From contig JAVHZZ010000006.1 in NCBI GenBank assembly GCA_036250195.1, forward strand, positions 183,965,350 to 184,029,349: DNA of 64,000 nt, given 5' to 3'. A program made the position numbers and the translations under genes. The stretch's first letter is position 1, and every line of letters begins with the position of its first letter. The notes beneath the pieces are model-generated. The model had not been told where the DNA came from. It searched no databases and worked only from the letters and a program-made list of their open reading frames with translations. This DNA is from Mixophyes australis. Lineage: Eukaryota > Chordata > Amphibia > Anura > Limnodynastidae. Positions 43,845-54,141 of the stretch are shown here, in pieces.

Positions 43845-44755
43845 ATATTTTATTGTGGTGCCCAGTGCCCACTCCTCTACGCAGTCCAGGTACATTTATT
43901 GGTGCGAATCATAAAAGTTCAGGGTTTTTAATATATCTTGTGGTGACCCACTCCTCTACGCAGTCCAGGTACATTTATTGGTGCGATTCATAAAAGTTCA
44001 GGGTTTTTAATATATTGTGGTGACCCACTCCTCTACGCAGTCCAGGTACATTTATTGGTGCGAATCAAACAAGTTGATGGTTTTCTTATTATATATATTG
44101 TGGTGACCCACTCCTCTACGCAGTCCAGGTACATTTATTGGTGCGATTCATAAAAGTTCAGGGTTTTTAATATATTGTGGTGACCCACTCCTCTACGCAG
44201 TCCAGGTACATTTATTGGTGCGAATCATAAAAGTTCAGGGTTTTTAATATATCTTGTGGTGACCCACTCCTCTACGCAGTCCAGGTACAATTATTGATGC
44301 GAATCATAAAAGTTCAGGGTTTTTAATATATTGTGGTGACCCACTCCTCTACGCAGTCCAGGTACAATTATTGGTGCGAATCATAAAAGTTCAGGGTTTT
44401 TAATATATTGTGGTGACCCACTCCTCTACGCAGTCCAGGTACAATTATTGGTGCGAATCATAAAAGTTCAGGGTTTTTAAGATATTGTGGTGACCCACTC
44501 CTCTACGCAGTCCAGGTACATTTATTGGTGCGAATCATAAAAGTTCAGGGTTTTTAATATATCTTGTGGTGACCCACTCCTCTACGCAGTCCAGGTACAA
44601 TTATTGGTGCGAATCATAAAAGTTCAGGGTTTTTAATATATTGTGGTGACCCACTCCTCTACGCAGTCCAGGTACAATTATTGGTGCGAATCATAAAAGT
44701 TCAGGGTTTTTAATATATATTGTGGTGACCCACTCCTCTACGCAGTCCAGAAAGA
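43845..44755. repeat. about 80-bp array, 3' region of hAT element 3
   Basis: Eleven or so units of 76-82 bp with TGTGGTGACCCACTCCTCTA, CGCAGTCCAGGTACATTTAT, TGGTGCGAATCATAAAAG and TTCAGGGTTTTTAATATA. The CTACGCAGTCCAG core is shared with the neighbouring 100-bp array, so both derive from one ancestral unit. Confidence 0.93.
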
Positions 44756-45073
44756 TACCTTGTTGCAACGTTTTGGACTAATAACTATATTGTGAGGTGT
44801 TCAGAATACACTGTAAATTAGTGGAAATGCTTGTTATTGAATGTTATTGAGGTTAATAATAGCCTAGGAGTGAAAATAAGCACAAAAACTTGATTTTTAA
44901 ACTTTTTATGTTTTTTTCAAAAAAAATCCGAATCCAATACCTTAAATCCGAACCGAGACCTTTCGTCAAGTGTTTTGCGAGACAAATCCGAACCTCAAAA
45001 ATAACGAATATCCGGATCCAAAACACAAAACACGAGACCTCAAAAGTCGCCGGTGCACATCCCTAGCATTTAT

Positions 45074-45913
45074 ACAGTTTGCACTCTTAAGAATACAGGT
45101 GATTCCATGAACTGGCTTATTGCATCGGCTACTTCATGACATTTTCAACTTAGTAATTTTCAAATTTAGCTAAAATACTTTGAATATACAAAATGCTGAA
45201 TATAAAAGAAGACAAAGGATCATAAGTTTTGAGGTTTCACTGAATAAGAAGAAAGCTAGTAGTGTACAGCTGGCCACTATCTGCTGTCCCAGTCTATCTT
45301 TGTATTAATTGTAAAACAAGCTTAATAAACACAAGTGAGTACTGCAGACATGTTCATCACTGAAAGGAGTGTGATTCACTTGCACATGTTATATAACTAA
45401 AGGTGCCTCCCTGCACAAATTACACACAGTCTTATTTCCTATAGGAAATATCAGGTTTTCTTACTCCGAACCCCTCCCAGTTCTCTGTCTGCGGCTTTTA
45501 TGCTCATAGTTGTGTTTAAGTGAACTGCTTAAGAGGGGGGACACCTTACTGGCAATGCCACTCCTTGTAATTCCAGCATGTTTGGTCACTAACACCTATT
45601 TAACTCTATCATACCTAGAGGATACTGCTACACATTCCAATCAGTGTGGCAAGTGCTGGCAGTCACCTTGCGTTCCTGAAATATCTGCACAGTAGTCTCA
45701 GTGGGGAACAGACCTTTACCAGCATTTTAACAGCATAGATTGTTTTATGTTTCCAGATCTCGACAGTCTTGAGATATTGTTTTACTCCTCTGGAACAATC
45801 TCCTGATTGTCTGAACAGCCTCTTGGTTATGACCTATAACATGCAACTTAGTAATGAATATTTAAATGAAGATATAATAATGCTCCATTGCTTTGTATTC
45901 TGTTGAAGCTACA
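45074..45913. other. no gene seen
   Basis: No domain-bearing ORF or nameable repeat. Confidence 0.35.
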
Positions 45914-46048
45914 GGGGTATATTTACTAAACTGCAGGTTTGAAAAATTGGAGATGTTGCCTATAGCAACCAGTCATATTCTAGTTATCATTTTATAGAAT
46001 GTACTAAATACATTTTTTTTAAAACCCACAGTTTAGTAAATGTACCCC
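45914..46048. mobile_element. GGGGTATATTTACTAAA-family MITE, internally shortened
   Basis: Ends GGGGTATATTTAC and GTAAATGTACCCC, with ACA triplets on both sides (45911-45913, 46049-46051). Most of the right arm is lost. Confidence 0.75.
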
Positions 46049-46354
46049 ACAGTCTTTTCTTTACACCAAAAAAATATATATTATCCAAAATTTTTGGCTA
46101 CTTTTTTATAACCGTTCTGTGGGAGATGCAGAGGACAGGTATAAAAAGAAGTAGACATGGTTTGATGGCAACAATTGCATCATGAGGTGGGCAGAGAAAT
46201 GTGTATGATGACACTAATTGTGTCATCATGCCCACTAAGCATTGGGCATAGCTTAATGATGTGATTTGCATTATCACAGCTAATCCCTGACCATCTAGTA
46301 AGGGAATTACCTTCTTGCATTTCGAACTACAACAATCACAATCGCACACACAGA

Positions 46355-46539
46355 GGGAGACTCAATTAACCGCAAAGTGTCTCGCGGGAATTCCGTAGAC
46401 ATTTTACGGTGGATATTTTTACAGAAATATCCTCTCATTTTTCCCTGCGCCCTATAGAGGTGCGAGGAAAAATGAGCAGATATTTTTACAGTAGTAAGGG
46501 TAAAAATGCGCAGCCATTGCGGCTAATTGAATCTGTCCC
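46355..46539. mobile_element. MITE, GGGAGACTCAATTAACCGC family
   Basis: Ends GGGAGACTCAATTAACCGCA and GCGGCTAATTGAATCTGTCC(C), flanked by AGA triplets (46352-46354, 46540-46542). Internal stem around TTTTTCCCTGCGCC / AGGTGCGAGGAAAAA. No ORF. Confidence 0.75.
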
Positions 46540-46647
46540 AGAGTGTATATACTAAATACCAATAGTTTTTCTCAAAAGTAAAATGAAAACATCAAAGAAC
46601 AAAGGATTTAATCTTGACGTATTCCCATGGTAAAGGATTAAGACAAT

Positions 46648-46822
46648 GGTCTAGATTTACTAAACTGCGGGTTTGAAAAAGTGGGGATGTTGCCTATAGC
46701 AACCAATCAGATTCTAGCTGTCATTTTGTAGATAGCACTAAATAAATGAAAGCTAGAATCTGATTGGTTGCTATAGGCAACATCCCCACTTTTTCAAACC
46801 CGCAGCTTAGTAAATCTAGCCC
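46648..46822. mobile_element. palindromic MITE, near-perfect copy
   Basis: Arms of about 78 bp pair with few mismatches: CTAGATTTACTAAACTGCGG ... and its complement ending CTTAGTAAATCTAG. Both carry GTTGCCTATAGCAACCAATC. AAT triplets flank it (46645-46647, 46823-46825). The high arm identity suggests it is young. Confidence 0.85.
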
Positions 46823-46825
46823 AAT

Positions 46826-47640
46826 GAGTCATCCTTGGGCAAGCATTGGGGATAAGCAAGTAGCAGAAACAATGATGGCGACAGGACAGGTGTGACAGTC
46901 CCCTCCACATCTTCAACCTCAGTAGCGCTCGTTCATGCCTCCATCCTGCTATCCAGTTCTGATTTTAATGAAATGAGTGACAAAGATTGCCATGACACTT
47001 TCAAAAAGCCAAGTGGAGCGGAGTTTTGAAAACATTGTAACATAAACCCTGGCATACCTTCCTAGTGTCTCTATTTTGGCGGGGCTTCCCAATTTGCAAC
47101 CCGCAAAAGGGGTGGGGCTTAATTGAAAGTTTTATTAACAAATATGGCCATGTGTAGGTGGAGTTTGGTTGTGGCTGGATGAGACTTATTTTGTACCACT
47201 TTCTGAATATTGGGATCTATGCACCGGAGTAGCGGGAGGTGAAGTAAGCTGGAGTTTAAATTAGGGACGAGTTTGTTTATACATTCCGCGTATTAGCCTG
47301 GCATGGAAGGCGAGTTGGCACTACGAATGTATTAGTCTTAGGCGGCCTAAATGTTTTATCAGGCCAAGCTCAATTTACCCACTACAACATGCTCTGCTCT
47401 TTTTCTTCCTTCCCTTATTTGAAAAATACAATAACCTCCCTCTGCTGAATTACAATAAGTTATTTTAAACACCTTCAACAACTATTGATTTAGCTTAGGG
47501 TAGTGCTATTGGAAAATCATTAGGGAGAAGGGATCCATATCATTTGTCATGTGTATGTGAGGGGGGGGTATGGATTTATTTCGGGGTAAGGCTGGTAAAC
47601 ACGTGGTTATTGTTACACTTATCCATGGTGTAAGACTCGA
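46826..47640. other. no gene seen; upstream flank of the DAP gene
   Basis: No supported ORF. Near 47050-47130 a GGCGGGGCTTCCC ... GGGGTGGGGCTT block resembles GC-rich dispersed repeats. Confidence 0.35.
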
Positions 47641-47706
47641 CATCACCTGTAAGTCCCTCCCTCTGTATCATCCCGGCTAATGCACATACTGGATGGGGGT
47701 TGCTCG

Positions 47707-47720
47707 GTTGCTATGGAGAC
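47707..47720. promoter_or_regulatory. X-box (RFX-type) motif upstream of DAP
   Basis: GTTGCTATGGAGAC; its reverse complement GTCTCCATAGCAAC fits the RFX X-box pattern GTHNYYATRRNAAC at every position. It lies 43 bp before the DAP ATG, within or just upstream of the likely 5' UTR. Binding is inferred from sequence only. Confidence 0.5.
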
Positions 47721-47763
47721 AGGAGGCTGGAGCTGCTATTACTTAAAGGCCCCGGCTGAAGAG

Positions 47764-47806
47764 ATGTCCACAACGCCCGAGACTAGAGCTGGCCACCCTC
47801 CCGCAG
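47764..47806 (+). CDS. dap: DAP exon 1 (coding part)
   Basis: ATG then STTPETRAGHPPA plus one base, ending CCCGCAG before GTGCCG. The donor is weak at +3 to +6, but the phase (1) is the one needed to make Val with the TT that opens exon 2, restoring the conserved HPPA-V-KAGG junction. Confidence 0.8.
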
Positions 47807-50800
47807 GTGCCGGTGCTCCCCTGACTAATACCAAGTTTCTTTTAGGGGTCATTACATAGGGTGAATTGATTAATTATCTACAGAACACCATAGTTAATTA
47901 CTTTTGCCGGTTGCATATGGATCTGTGGCAAATGCTGGGAATTGTAGTTCCACAGACACTGGAGAGCCACATTTTGCCAGAAGCAAGCCTGGTGTAATAC
48001 ACATGACTAATAAGAGTTATATATTTTCCATATTTTACTTTTGTTTATTACATGGTGTCATGAGGTTTTCAACTCATTGGGAAGACACATTGTAAGTGAA
48101 TATGGTGTAACTTATGAAAATCACAAAGCACACAGTGATTGCTGTATTGTTTTAATATTTAAGTAGTGGAAGCCTTTCATTCTGAGGACGGTTGTATACT
48201 ACAAAGTATGAAAAGGATTATTTTGTCATAACGATTAATTGTCACTATGGTTTCCAGATCTCAAAAGTTGTGTTATACTTATTTACACAAAAACTTACAA
48301 CATATAGAAAAGCCATAAAAATAAGTTTTGGCATTTGTAGTTATTTTTAAAATCTACAGTTTTAATAGTTCATTAACTCTTATCTGCAATCTCTATTTTT
48401 CTTTATAGTTAAAGCTGGGGGAAAACGAATTGTGCGCAAACACAACAACAGTGGGGATTCACACACCCAAGAAAAAGAGAACAAAAAATTGGAAAACAGG
48501 TGATAAGGGTGGAAAGAGAAAAATATCAGGAAAATAATTCACAGGCACCAAAGCTGTACTTCTCATCTCCCACACAGACATTGGGACATGGTAAACTCAA
48601 CTCTGTCTAATATACAGATCAGGACACCTACTTATCAACTTATTATAATCCACAGATACCCTGACATTTATCTCTCTTCAGCTAATACACAGGCAACAGA
48701 TCATTTAACTCTCTCCTACTCCTAATACACATACATCAGGTCATGTACCTCTCTTCTCCTATTCAGGGGCAGGCTGGGCTGGGGGACAGGGGGACATATG
48801 TCCCCCAGGCCGGTCCCATAGTGGGATACCTGGGACACTGATCTTCCTGTATTTCTTTTCCTTCAAAATGTTCCTTATAGGCTACTGAGCCGAGTGTCAG
48901 CCAGCCTCTGCTCCTGTTACACAGGTATCAGGATATTTAACCCTCTACTCCATACTTGCCAACAATTTTTTTTCTGTTTCCGGGAGATGCCGGCTGGGAC
49001 GTGGGCGTGCAGGGGGCGGGGCTGCGAAATCGCGTCATTTTGGCCCCGCCCCCGTGACGGAATGACGCAAATTGCGTCATTTTACAGTGGGGGCGGGGCT
49101 AAACGCCGCGATTCCGGGTGAATCGCGGCGTTTAAACTAAATTTTTCCCCCTTCCTATCAGGGAGATTGCCACACTCGTCCGGGAGACTCTCGCAAAATG
49201 CGGGAGTTTCCCGGACAATCCGGGAGAGTTGGCAAGTATGCTCTACTCTTCCTAATGCAAAGAGATCAGGACATTTACCTCTCACCTCCAAATACATAGG
49301 CATTAGGGGCCTGATTCATTAAGGATCTTAAATGAAGAGGATTCTCATTTCAGTCTCCTGGACAAAACCATGTTACAATGCAAGGGGTGCAAATGAGTGT
49401 TCTGTTTTTTGCACATAAGTTAAATACTGACTGTTTTTTCATATAACTCACAAATACTTGATAGCTTATTTGTACACTGCAATTTAAAGTTGATATTTGT
49501 GTGCTACATGAAAAAACAGTCAGTATTTATCGTATATGCAAAACAGAACACTTATTTGCACCCCTTGCATTGTAACATGGTTTTGTCCAGGAGACTGAAA
49601 TAAGAATCCTCTTCATTTAAGATCCTTAATGAATCAGGCCCTAGGACATTTACATCTCTAATACACAGATAACAGGGCATGTACTTCTCACCTCCTCTTA
49701 ATACACAGAAATCAGGAAATTAATCTCTCGCTTCCTAATATACAGACATCAGGACATTTACCTCTTACCTCCTGTTAATACACTGACATCAGGAAATTAA
49801 TCTCATTCCTTCTAATACACAGATACCAGACATTTACCTCTCACCTCCTCCTAATACACATGCATCAGGACTATTACCTCTCACCTCCGAATACATGGGC
49901 ATTAGGACATTTACACCTCCTCTAATACAGCGACAACATGGCATGTACCTCTCACCTCCTCTTAATACACAGAAATCAGGAAATGAATCTCTCCCCTCGT
50001 AATACACAGACATCAGACATGTACCTCTCACCTCCTCCTAATACACAGACATCAGACATGTACCTCTCACCTCCTCCTAATACACAGACATCAGACATGT
50101 ACCTCTCACCTCCTCCTAATACACAGACATCAGACAAGTACCTCTCACCTCCTCCTAATACACATCACACATCAGACATGTACCTCTCACCTCCTCATTT
50201 AACTTTGTGTTCTGCTTTTTTACAGCCTCCACAAACCAGTTCTCATCATATCTAGAGCATTAGCACGGGTATGACATTTTTTTTATTTCATGTAGTTAAT
50301 AACGGTAAACTCACCTATACTTAGAGGATAGCAGGGATCTGTTTTGGAAACACTCTTTATTTCCCTCCTGACGGAACCTAGTTTGATCTCAAACACTCTG
50401 ATGGCAATAGCATCTGACTGGAAGGTTGCAGCAGCCATGCAATCAATTGCTTTCGACAAACAAGTATCGGTATGGTGACAAGGAAATGAGGAGGCGCTTA
50501 TTGAAATTATGTTTTAAGTGTACCGTTAGTCTTAAAGGACAGTATAAAATCACTGGCTGCGGTATGACTGGAGGACAAGTATGGGCATAAATGGGCATAA
50601 AATAAGGATATTTTTTTCAAATTAATAAAATTCCACATCCCCCTATCTATTGCTAAAATTCTCACCTTAGTGCGTCATGCGTGGGGGTTTATTTGCGTTA
50701 ATTTTTGGATTTCCCACACAGTTATAATTTGGTCATGTTTATGTTTACATCTAGGGTGATAAAGATTTCCCTCCGCCTGCGGCACAAGTCGCTCATCAGA

Positions 50801-50874
50801 AGCCTCATCCGGCTACTGAGAAACTGCCTTCATGTTATCATATCAAGCAGCATATTCAACAGCCACGCAAGTGA
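47764..50874 (+). CDS. dap: DAP family gene (death-associated protein 1-like), four coding exons
   Basis: Four exons, 47764-47806, 48409-48499, 50226-50268 and 50755-50874, with phases 1, 2 and 0 that join exactly, giving about 98 residues (human DAP1 is 102). Family landmarks appear in order: AGHPPA followed by VKAGGKRIVRKH across intron 1, a variable Lys/Glu-rich middle, KPVLIISRALAR, then GDKDFPPPAAQVAHQKP and the C-terminus HIQQPRK. DAP1 is a small, disordered cytoplasmic protein known as an autophagy suppressor and mTOR substrate. A Thr-Pro sits near the N-terminus, but the Ser-Pro motif of the middle region in human DAP1 is not visible, so regulation may differ. It could be a divergent orthologue or a paralogue. 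DAPL1 fits less well because the end is the DAP1 type. Confidence 0.85.
48409..48499 (+). CDS. dap: DAP exon 2
   Basis: Preceded by a pyrimidine-rich tract and TTTATAG and followed by CAG|GTGATAAG. Encodes KAGGKRIVRKH and a hydrophilic stretch. Leaves two bases (AG) in phase 2. Confidence 0.85.
48772..48927. repeat. dispersed repeat, copy B
   Basis: GGCAGGCTGGGCTGGGGGAC ... CCGGTCCCATAGTGGGATAC ... TAGGCTACTGAGCCGAGTG matches 5577-5757 block for block. Confidence 0.6.
48951..49240. mobile_element. GC-rich hAT-type MITE, copy 1
   Basis: Inverted ends CATACTTGCCAAC and GTTGGCAAGTATG, with a perfect 8-bp duplication CTCTACTC (48943-48950, 49241-49248). CpG-rich interior with GGGGCGGGGC blocks, a CGCCGCGATTC / GAATCGCGGCG hairpin and CCGGGAGA repeats. 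No ORF. It lies in DAP intron 2. Confidence 0.9.
49307..49641. mobile_element. palindromic MITE, GGGCCTGATTCATTAAGGA family, copy 1
   Basis: 335 bp, two arms of about 140 bp paired over nearly their whole length (CTCCTGGACAAAACCATG and its complement, CATTGTAACATGG). TAG triplets on both sides (49304-49306, 49642-49644). It lies in DAP intron 2. Confidence 0.9.
50226..50268 (+). CDS. dap: DAP exon 3 (43 nt)
   Basis: Acceptor TGCTTTTTTACAG, donor GG|GTATGA. The first C completes an AGC Ser codon, then LHKPVLIISRALAR. Human DAP1 has a similar KPTVFISGVIAR block here. Confidence 0.82.
50755..50874 (+). CDS. dap: DAP exon 4 with stop
   Basis: Acceptor TTTACATCTAG; 39 residues beginning GDKDFPPPAAQVAHQKP and ending HIQQPRK, then TGA at 50872-50874. 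This is the most diagnostic exon of the family. Confidence 0.9.
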   Translation, partial: GDKDFPPPAAQVAHQKPHPATEKLPSCYHIKQHIQQPRK

Positions 50875-51125
50875 ACTCGCTAGGTGTGTCAGCCCATGAT
50901 TATGTAGCTTGTCTAAGTGTCAGCCTGTCATGTGTCACTAGTTTCACTAAGCACAATGAATGTGGCCCTAGATAAAAGCTAAATAGAGGAGGAATAAGGA
51001 GATTAGTAAATGGAAATACATGTGGCATATGCACCGTGCAGTGTTTGTTACCAGAGGTTACCTGTCTTGCAAACAATAAAATTACATTTAAAAATATGTT
51101 CAATAAAGAAAAATAGTTGATGATA
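50875..51125 (+). terminator. dap: DAP 3' UTR and poly(A) signals
   Basis: Two AATAAA hexamers at 51075-51080 and 51102-51107 lie about 200 bp after the stop and are followed by a GT/T-containing stretch. This fits a short 3' UTR with cleavage near 51100-51130, though the mature end is not visible in the sequence. Confidence 0.6.
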
Positions 51126-51181
51126 TTATTGGTACCCAGCATTTATTAGACACTTTTTTCCTTGCGTATTGCAATAACAAT

Positions 51182-51514
51182 GTTCCTGATTCATTAAGGA
51201 AAGTTAAGTAAAAATATTGAGTAAGTAGTCTCCTGGACAAAACCATGTTACAATGCAAGGGGTGCAAACTAGTTTTATATTTTGCACATAACTTAAATAC
51301 TGTCTGTTTTTTCATGTAGCACACAAATACTTGATAGATTATTTGTACATTTGAAATTTAAAGTTGATATTTGTGTGATACATGAAAAACAGACAGTATT
51401 TAACTTATGTGCAAAACATAAAACTAGTTTGCACCCTTTGCATTGCAACATGGTTTTGTCCAGGAGACTACTTACTCAATATTTTTACTTAACTTTCCTT
51501 AATGAATCAGGTCC
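51182..51514. mobile_element. palindromic MITE, GGGCCTGATTCATTAAGGA family, copy 2
   Basis: 333 bp, homologous to 49307-49641 and also palindromic. AAT triplets flank it (51179-51181, 51515-51517). It lies just after the DAP poly(A) signals. Confidence 0.88.
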
Positions 51515-51800
51515 AATATGTTTTAAATGGTCTTGAATAAAGACAACAATAAGGCTTGTTTGTGAACCGCAAAAAAGCGCAGCCATGCAATGCTTAATGT
51601 GTGCAAGAGCACTTAATAGTCCCCATAGTGCTTTTCACTTCGCTGTTCTTTGAACTGCCCCTGGAAAATCCATCGGAAGATCTGCTGGAAATTGCAGTCG
51701 GTGGAAAAAGTGAAACATGACTTCAACGTCTAACTTACATGCACTTTAGGATAACCCTCTGGATTCATCTAAACTTTTCAGTTTTTCTCCTAATATATTG

Positions 51801-52080
51801 CATAGCTGCCTACTCTCCCGGAATGTCCTGGAGACTCCCGAATTTTTGTGAGTTCTCCCGGACTCCCGAAAGAGCAGGCAAAAATCCCGGATCCAGCTAT
51901 CTCCATTGTTGAATAGGGGTAGGGGGGGGCTAAACGCAGAATTGTGGCCCCGCCCCCTGCTGCAATTGGCCGAAATTACATAAGATTGACAGGGGCGGAG
52001 CCTAACGACGCACCACGCGTGGTCACGCCCCTTCGACGGACCCCCTCCCGGACAGCTGCCTTCAAAAGTGGGTAAGTATG
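51801..52080. mobile_element. GC-rich hAT-type MITE, copy 2
   Basis: Ends CATAGCTGCCTACT and GGGTAAGTATG, with a perfect 8-bp duplication ATATATTG (51793-51800, 52081-52088). Shares the CTCCCGG, CCCCGCCCCCTGC and GGGGCGGAGC blocks with the other copies. Confidence 0.88.
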
Positions 52081-52088
52081 ATATATTG

Positions 52089-52784
52089 GCCGTTAAACTA
52101 ATCATGATGGTATGCAGACATGGGCATTGCCTTTGCTACTTTTGGGTGACACTTTTGTGTGTTTGAAGATTTGTACAACATTGGTAGAAGTGCACCTACA
52201 AATGTGCTTTTCTGTATGGTGAAGAATGCGTACTGTGGAAAAACGAACTCCTATTCTTGGGGTAAGGGGGGCTTTGAGCCTTCGGAAAAGCAGGGAACAC
52301 TCCTGTGAATGTACCCTCTTCTCCCTTTTATCCCATTTAAATAATCTTGTCACAAGAGTAGACTTGTGATGTCATAAAAAAAACTGTGCGCGGCTTTGCA
52401 CTTTTATTGTTTGAAAATAATCCATAATTTGTGTAGAAAGATAGCTATGTGTGTGCATTGCCATCTACTGGCTAATGATTGAAGTGCAGCTGTTATATTG
52501 ACCAATGAAGAGATGAACTGACATGGGGGTTGTTCTGTACAATGACAAAATACTATCTGGTCACATGTAGCCAGTTTTAGTCCAAGCAGACACTTGGGAT
52601 GCTTTGTTTACGTAGAAATAAACTTTGTTAGTGTTTTTAAGTGGTAAAACATAGGCTAGGTTAGTCAGTTGTCATGCAAGTTTCACATCTCGCAGTGCGA
52701 TTCCTCTGATAGATTTGTTATTCATATACATGGTGGAGTCAGTTACATTGTTTGTCTATATGAAGCTCTTGAATGAATATATAA

Positions 52785-52831
<47 letters not shown>

Positions 52832-53996
52832 AAATATATTTTTGACTTGAAGCAAGTAAGACTATTGGTTTTGACTATTAAAGGGGGTTTAATATTCACT
52901 GAATTACATTTAAATATATTATCCTTTAAGCCAAATCTTGTTTTTGCGTGTGGGCACAGTAGAAAGTACACAAGTGCTCGTAGCCTGCATTCAGCAAGGA
53001 ACGTCAGAACGGGCAGCTCCTCAATTTGGAAGTTGCAAACTTTTGAGCCCCCACAGATGCAGCCATCTCAACTTCTAGCTATCTGCCTCCTGGAAAAGTG
53101 GACAAATGTACACAAAAATTAGGCACAAAAATATCACAAAACTTAATTTGCACAGTGGGCCTGTAGTTTTGCAGCCTCCTAAATTGCAGAACAGTTGGGG
53201 TGATTTACTAACCGTGATATTTATGCAGGGAATCATATGTTTATTTATTTGTGCTATTGCACATGGATGTATGGGTTGCTGAAGCATAGCTGCATTCACA
53301 TATCTTTATTCATCTGACAAGATGCTGTTGGAACTTTTGGTATTAGGCACAAAGTTTTCTATACGCATTGCCTAGAAAAAATGCATAAACTGGGAATGAT
53401 CAATTTACATCCTTCCCCCTCTTCCATCCTTTTCTGACTTTCTTACACAATACTGCTGGATTCACTCATCTTTAATTTGGAGCTGCTTTTATTCCATATG
53501 AATTGATGTACTGCATTGGTGTACCTGGATACATTCCCCATATTCTGCATTACTTGCACTTGGATGCCCATATGGACTTGTTTTTCTCTTCTGGATACAC
53601 AAAGTTCTTGTTGGTGGATTTTTATGGCTCATTTGCCCTACGGCTTTCTGTAATGTCAAGCACTTCTTCAAATATACAAAATATCCACTTATTTTTTATA
53701 TCTTGTTCCGTAAAACAATCTCCCGTATCTTAAAGAGCATCTTGGCCTAATCCATACTGGTAAGGAATACCAGCATTAGTTACTGAGAACACTTGTCCTG
53801 CTATGCTCATCAACAGGCCCACATTTTCCTATTCATTACTCAGCAGTCATCTTGACTTGCAAATTTAGGTGCAGTCAGGTGTATTGAGGTGCACAGTCTA
53901 CAAATGCTGGTTTATGATGTCAGATTGCCTGTTGTGAGTCCTATGCCCTGCAGGTCCTCTTTATAAATGATTCTCTAAGAGTAATGGCAATAATCC
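52089..53996. other. no gene seen; contains a TCTA microsatellite
   Basis: About 12 TCTA units at 52785-52832. Other ORFs (for example 53503-53733) lack motifs. Confidence 0.4.
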
Positions 53997-54141
53997 CATA
54001 GATTGTAAGCTTGCGAGCAGGGCCGTCTTACCTCTCTGTCTGTATGTATTACCAGTATTGTTTTATTACTATTTGTTCCCAATTGCAAAGTGCTACGGAA
54101 TCTGCTGGCGCTATATAAATAAATGGTGATGATGATGATAA
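53997..54141 (+). mobile_element. LINE 3' tail
   Basis: AGATTGTAAGCTTGCGAGCA ... AAGTGCTACGGAATCTGCTG ... CTATATAAATAAATGGTGAT ending in GATGATGATGATAA. A 3' UTR end of the L2/Rex1-like LINE family; no ORF. Confidence 0.65.

Larger units (their letters stand above)
37086..45065 (+). mobile_element. hAT transposon 3, putative autonomous element (7980 bp)
   Basis: Terminal repeats TAGGGATGAGCGC and GGTGCACATCCCTA, with a perfect 8-bp duplication GCATTTAT (37078-37085, 45066-45073). Both subterminal regions are rich in ATCCGA/TCGGAT motifs: about seven between 37104 and 37240 and four between 44927 and 45017, probable transposase-binding sites by analogy with other hAT elements. Inside are a TATA box, a pentanucleotide array, 340-bp leader repeats, a full-length transposase ORF and two large 3' arrays. 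The intact ORF and exact duplication suggest recent insertion. Confidence 0.93.
48560..50215. repeat. ATACACAGACATCAGG minisatellite in DAP intron 2
   Basis: Degenerate units of about 40 bp (TAATACACAGACATCAGGAC, ATTTACCTCTCACCTCCTCC) across most of the intron. The units at 50020-50190 are the most uniform (37-bp period). It is interrupted by a dispersed repeat and two MITEs, which are therefore younger. Confidence 0.85.
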
